In this document: piece by piece, positions 61,007-64,000 of the stretch
Position numbering within the stretch: the stretch's first letter is position 1
Layout of the letters: each line of letters begins with the position of its first letter
Assembly (NCBI RefSeq): GCF_004344915.1
Contig: NZ_SKFG01000010.1
Coordinates: 233,835-297,834, forward strand
Origin: Paenibacillus albiflavus
Lineage (GTDB): Bacteria; Bacillota; Bacilli; Paenibacillales; NBRC-103111
Direction: 5' to 3'
DNA length: 64,000 bases
Notes under the pieces: generated by a model
The model's input: the letters and a program-made list of their open reading frames with translations, nothing else
The model's database searches: none
Told to the model about the DNA's origin: nothing
Program-made: the position numbers and the translations under genes

Positions 61007-62293
61007 GTGGCTTCTCAACAAGCATCTGGACCTAAATTTATCGACATTCACGAAAAACCTCCCTTACTTACCGCGATTCCGTTAAGTCTACAGCATTTGT
61101 TTGCCATGTTCGGATCAACGATACTCGTACCTATTATTCTAGGTGTGAACCCCGCAACGATCCTCTTGATGAACGGGATTGGAACTTTACTTTACTTATT
61201 TATATGTAAAGGTAAGATTCCTGCTTACTTAGGATCGAGTTTCGCTTTCTTATCACCTGTAACTTTGGTAATTGGGAAGTACGGATATGAATCGGCTTTA
61301 GGCGGCTTTATCGTCGTCGGTATTGTATTCACACTAGTCGCACTCCTCGTTGGAAAAATCGGTATCGGCTGGGTCGATGTCGTATTCCCACCGGCTGCAA
61401 TGGGTGCAATCGTGGCAATCATTGGTTTGGAGCTTGTACCAACTGCTGCTAGACAAGCAGGTTTAATTGGAGAAACGGTAAATGGCGTTGCTTGGTCTCC
61501 TGATCCTAAAGCAGTAATAGCTTCCCTTGTTACTTTTGGTCTTGCCGTATTCGGAACTGTATTATTCAGAGGATTTCTTCGGATCATTTCGATTCTATTC
61601 TCCATTATTGTTGGATATCTGATCGCTATTCCGCTTGGTCTAGTTGACTTCACGCCAGTTAAAGATGCAAGCTGGTTCCAAATGCCAACTTTCTATACGC
61701 CAAGCTTCGATCTAAGTGCAATCCTGATTATTCTCCCGGCAGCGCTCGTTGTCATTGCGGAGCATGTCGGACATTTGATCGTAACAGGCAATATTGTGAA
61801 TAAAGATTTAGTGAAAGATCCAGGCTTACACCGTTCGATGCTCGGAAATGGGATCTCCACGATTATCTCAGGCTTTGTAGGTTCTACACCAAACACAACT
61901 TATGGTGAGAACATTGGTGTCCTTGCCTTGACGCGTGTGTACTCCGTATTCGTAGTCGGTGGTGCTGCGGTATTCGCCATCCTGCTTTCTTTCATCGGTA
62001 AAGTAGCTGTTCTCATTCAGATCATCCCGCCTCCAGTATTAGGGGGAATCTCACTTGTCCTATATGGTGTAATCGGAGCTTCGGGTATTCGAATTCTGGT
62101 TGACTCCAAAGTGGATTATGGCAAAGCACAAAATATTGTCCTGACAACCGTTGTGTTTGTGATCGGATTATCGGGAATCGTACTGAAATTCGGCAACTTT
62201 GAAATGAAGGGAATGGCGCTTGCAACTGTAGTCGGCATTATTCTATCTCTTATCTTTAAACTAGCCGAGAAATTAAAGCTAACAACAGATTAA
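61007..62293 (+). CDS. uraA: Nucleobase:cation symporter, uracil permease type
   Basis: A 428-residue membrane protein of the NCS2 family with about 14 hydrophobic segments. Typical blocks are LSLQHLFAMFGSTILVPIIL near the N-terminus, AEHVGHLIVTGNIVNKDLV with the substrate glutamate (about 240), and NTTYGENIGVLALTRVYS with the second glutamate (about 290), the pattern of UraA/PyrP. A GTG start at 61007-61009 is preferred (GCGAGG nine bases upstream); the longer frame adds only seven residues. It lies between relA and apt on the opposite strand. Uracil is the likely substrate; xanthine or other bases are not excluded. Confidence 0.9.
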   Translation: MASQQASGPKFIDIHEKPPLLTAIPLSLQHLFAMFGSTILVPIILGVNPATILLMNGIGTLLYLFICKGKIPAYLGSSFAFLSPVTLVIGKYGYESALGGFIVVGIVFTLVALLVGKIGIGWVDVVFPPAAMGAIVAIIGLELVPTAARQAGLIGETVNGVAWSPDPKAVIASLVTFGLAVFGTVLFRGFLRIISILFSIIVGYLIAIPLGLVDFTPVKDASWFQMPTFYTPSFDLSAILIILPAALVVIAEHVGHLIVTGNIVNKDLVKDPGLHRSMLGNGISTIISGFVGSTPNTTYGENIGVLALTRVYSVFVVGGAAVFAILLSFIGKVAVLIQIIPPPVLGGISLVLYGVIGASGIRILVDSKVDYGKAQNIVLTTVVFVIGLSGIVLKFGNFEMKGMALATVVGIILSLIFKLAEKLKLTTD

Positions 62294-62445
62294 ATAATTG
62301 ATGATGTGGATAAATACGATAGAACAGCAATTAGGGGTTGTCCCTTAGTTCCTGTTCTTTCTTTTTTTCAAAAGACATCAATACTGCTAGATAATGGTAT
62401 AATGGAGGCAAATACTAATTCGAATCGAATCGGAGGAATGTTCCC

Positions 62446-62736
62446 ATGTCATTTGTGCTTAAACATCGCCTTACATCTGAGATATTCGCTTTCCCAATGC
62501 TCAATAACTATCAGATCCCTTATTATGGTGTCAAATCATGGACTTCGATTGACGAGGCTGAGACTGAACTAGCTTCTTTCTTAAGCAATCAAAATATACA
62601 GGCAATTGACGACTGGTCACTACACGAAGTGGAGGACAATGAACTCAAGCTATTCAATGTTAAGCTCAAGAATGATCCAGAGCGTAAGCTTTATCTTGAT
62701 GACCAAGGGAAGCCAGTCAGCAAGAGAATTACTTAG
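62446..62736 (+). CDS. Hypothetical protein, 96 residues
   Basis: A small soluble protein beginning MSFVLKHRLTSEIFAFPMLN, with a mixed alpha/beta look and a Lys/Asp-rich C-terminal part ending DDQGKPVSKRIT. No domain is recognised. GGAGGAATG provides a clear ribosome site ten bases before the ATG, which makes a real gene likely. It stands alone between the permease and apt; a dispersed hairpin begins within its stop codon. No function can be proposed. Confidence 0.75.
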   Translation: MSFVLKHRLTSEIFAFPMLNNYQIPYYGVKSWTSIDEAETELASFLSNQNIQAIDDWSLHEVEDNELKLFNVKLKNDPERKLYLDDQGKPVSKRIT

Positions 62737-62765
62737 AATTTATGATACGAGAGTCATAAATTCTA
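62734..62765. repeat. AT-rich hairpin repeat, copy 3
   Basis: Perfect 12-bp arms TAGAATTTATGA (62734-62745) and TCATAAATTCTA (62754-62765); the flanks ATTACT before and TAATAC after are also shared with the AT-rich hairpin of copy 2 (11147-11190). The left arm starts with the stop codon of the preceding gene. The AAGAAACG hairpin is not present here. Confidence 0.65.
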
Positions 62766-62776
62766 TAATACAAAAA

Positions 62777-62824
62777 AGCCCTATAATCTCCATTCAACAT
62801 TCGCTGAATTGAAATTATAGGGCT
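62777..62824 (-). terminator. Intrinsic terminator of recJ-apt
   Basis: AGCCCTATAAT (62777-62787) pairs perfectly with ATTATAGGGCT (62814-62824) and is followed on the minus strand by TTTTTTG. Confidence 0.88.
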
Positions 62825-62851
62825 CTTATCATGTCATTTGACTAGGTACAA

Positions 62852-63364
62852 TTAATAAGTAATTAACGAGCGAACAGGTATACCGTTCATTTTGCTGCGA
62901 CCATCCAAGTAAGACAGCTCAATTAAAAATGCTGCGCCAATAACTTCCCCGCCTAACTGCTGCACAAGGTCGATTGAAGTCTGGATCGTTCCGCCTGTCG
63001 CAAGAAGATCATCCGCAATTAATACACGCTGCCCTGGTTTAATCGCATCTTTATGCATAGCCAGCTTATCCTTGCCATATTCAAGAGAGTAATCAGCCTC
63101 AATTGTTTCACCAGGCAGTTTGCCTGATTTACGGATTGGAATAAAGCCAACGCCCAGTGCGTAAGAAAGCGGCGCACCAATGACGAAGCCACGAGCTTCT
63201 GGACCTGCAATGACATCAATTTCAAGATCTTTCACAAGCTTCGCAAGCTCATCGATGGCAGCTTTGTATGCTTCACCATTTTTCAGAAGTGTTGTGATAT
63301 CTTTGAAACGAATCCCAGGCTGTGGATAGTCCATAATTACTCTGATATGCTCTTTAAAATCCAT
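62852..63364 (-). CDS. apt: Adenine phosphoribosyltransferase
   Basis: Salvages adenine to AMP with PRPP. The 170-residue protein begins [20 protein letters not shown] and contains [19 protein letters not shown] and the PRPP-binding motif [13 protein letters not shown] (about 120-132). The ATG at 63362-63364 is eight bases after AGGAGG and matches the normal family start; the longer frame adds 33 foreign residues. It follows recJ by 29 bases, as in other Bacillota. Confidence 0.96.
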   Translation of the reverse strand: MDFKEHIRVIMDYPQPGIRFKDITTLLKNGEAYKAAIDELAKLVKDLEIDVIAGPEARGFVIGAPLSYALGVGFIPIRKSGKLPGETIEADYSLEYGKDKLAMHKDAIKPGQRVLIADDLLATGGTIQTSIDLVQQLGGEVIGAAFLIELSYLDGRSKMNGIPVRSLITY

Positions 63365-63393
63365 GTCATTTCCTCCTAAGACATTAGGCTTCC

Positions 63394-64000
63394 TTATGAA
63401 ACCGTGTGTACTTGTATATTTCTCATCCATTGCTCCAGTTCCTTCGCAGAAGTATAGATGCATGTTTGTTCAGCCTCTGCAAGATGCAGGCGAGCCTGGT
63501 ATGCGATTGATTCGGATAAATCCCGTTTGGATGGACGAGCAGCTACTCGCATCATCGTCTCATCTCTCTCTATAAATTGCAGTTCTTCAAAGACAGCTAG
63601 CATAAAATGAACAGTCTGATTTGAGAGATTCAGGCGGCGAGCCAGCTCTTGGCAGACACGCGCATGTGCTGTGGGTATATTCCATTGCCCTAATGAACGA
63701 AGCGCGCTGTATAGGCCTTTAAATTCATCACGGGATGGCATGACACTGCTATTCTGCGGATCCAGATCCGCAAATAGCGGATAGGCACGCTGCATGCCCG
63801 TGCACAGTGCGACAGCTTGCCGAAGTTGATCCAATTCACTCGGCAAGTTGTAGAATACCACATCGGTGACGGAATGAAAAGCACGCTGTTCCGCGTGCTC
63901 ATTCGCAGGCGTCACCGCACCTGTCCCTGCGTGCAGCTGCCACGCAGGGAGACCCGCGTGCGCCGCCAATGCGGCAGGCGCACGGAGACGCGTGCTGCTG
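63394..64000 (-). CDS. recJ: Single-stranded-DNA exonuclease RecJ, C-terminal part
   Basis: The frame is open to the right edge of the window, so only about 202 C-terminal residues are seen. They correspond to the Bacillota-specific RecJ C-terminal extension ([59 protein letters not shown]). Catalytic DHH motifs lie outside the window, so the call rests on this extension plus position upstream of apt. The last 100 bases of the window (63901-64000) are far richer in G+C than the 3' part of the gene: 70% was counted for 63901-63960. Confidence 0.8.
   Translation of the reverse strand, partial: SSTRLRAPAALAAHAGLPAWQLHAGTGAVTPANEHAEQRAFHSVTDVVFYNLPSELDQLRQAVALCTGMQRAYPLFADLDPQNSSVMPSRDEFKGLYSALRSLGQWNIPTAHARVCQELARRLNLSNQTVHFMLAVFEELQFIERDETMMRVAARPSKRDLSESIAYQARLHLAEAEQTCIYTSAKELEQWMRNIQVHTVS

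Overview
The window reads as a chromosomal segment of a spore-forming-lineage Bacillota, most likely Paenibacillus or a close relative in Paenibacillaceae. The backbone genes follow the Bacillus subtilis order around recJ-apt-relA-dtd, hisS-aspS-tcdA, rarA-cymR-yrvO and alaS-ireB-ruvX-mltG-yrrN-yrrO, nearly all on the minus strand. YesM/YesN-type two-component systems, an S-layer-homology protein and T-box leaders point the same way. No rRNA, tRNA, CRISPR array, prophage or transposase gene was found.

Positions 1-3362 hold two paralogous chemoreceptors, the first cut by the window edge. Positions 3621-11500 are the alaS block: T-box leader, alaS, ireB, ruvX, two DUF1292 proteins, mltG and two U32-family tRNA-hydroxylation proteins. 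Positions 11514-15158 carry an AI-2E exporter, a zinc-ribbon protein, a PRC-barrel protein, cysteine desulfurase and CymR. From 15476 to 20340 a plus-strand block (mnmA, a MocR/DdlR-type regulator, ddl, an aminotransferase) interrupts the usual rarA-cymR neighbourhood. Positions 20607-28960 return to the minus strand: rarA, a cytochrome bd operon with two microproteins (one before cydA, one CydS-like after cydB), tcdA, aspS, hisS and a T-box leader whose specifier appears to be Asp (GAC).

Positions 29109-35732 are a plus-strand carbohydrate-type ABC importer unit (YesM kinase, YesN regulator, lipoprotein, two permeases, cre site, no ATPase). Positions 35827-51145 are the most distinctive region: one minus-strand series resembling a minimal Tad/Flp-type secretion or pilus machine. 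It has a Ser/Thr kinase fused to a ParA-like domain with a C-terminal membrane anchor, a SAF protein, two further degenerate ParA-like proteins, a membrane-anchored TadA-like ATPase, a probable TadB-TadC fusion, four small single-pass extracellular proteins, then an S-layer-homology protein and an 1116-residue secreted protein. Between machine and surface proteins lies an array of four 27-bp palindromes spaced 51, 62 and 51 bp.

Positions 51350-58010 hold an HxlR/DoxX divergent pair, a membrane-anchored FAD oxidoreductase, a possible 55-residue gene, and an OmpR-type two-component system with an orphan solute-binding lipoprotein. Positions 58053-64000 hold dtd, relA, a nucleobase permease, a small conserved-looking protein, apt and the C-terminal part of recJ. 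A dispersed hairpin repeat occurs in three intergenic places. Start codons were moved from the longest reading frame wherever a Shine-Dalgarno sequence favoured an internal start.
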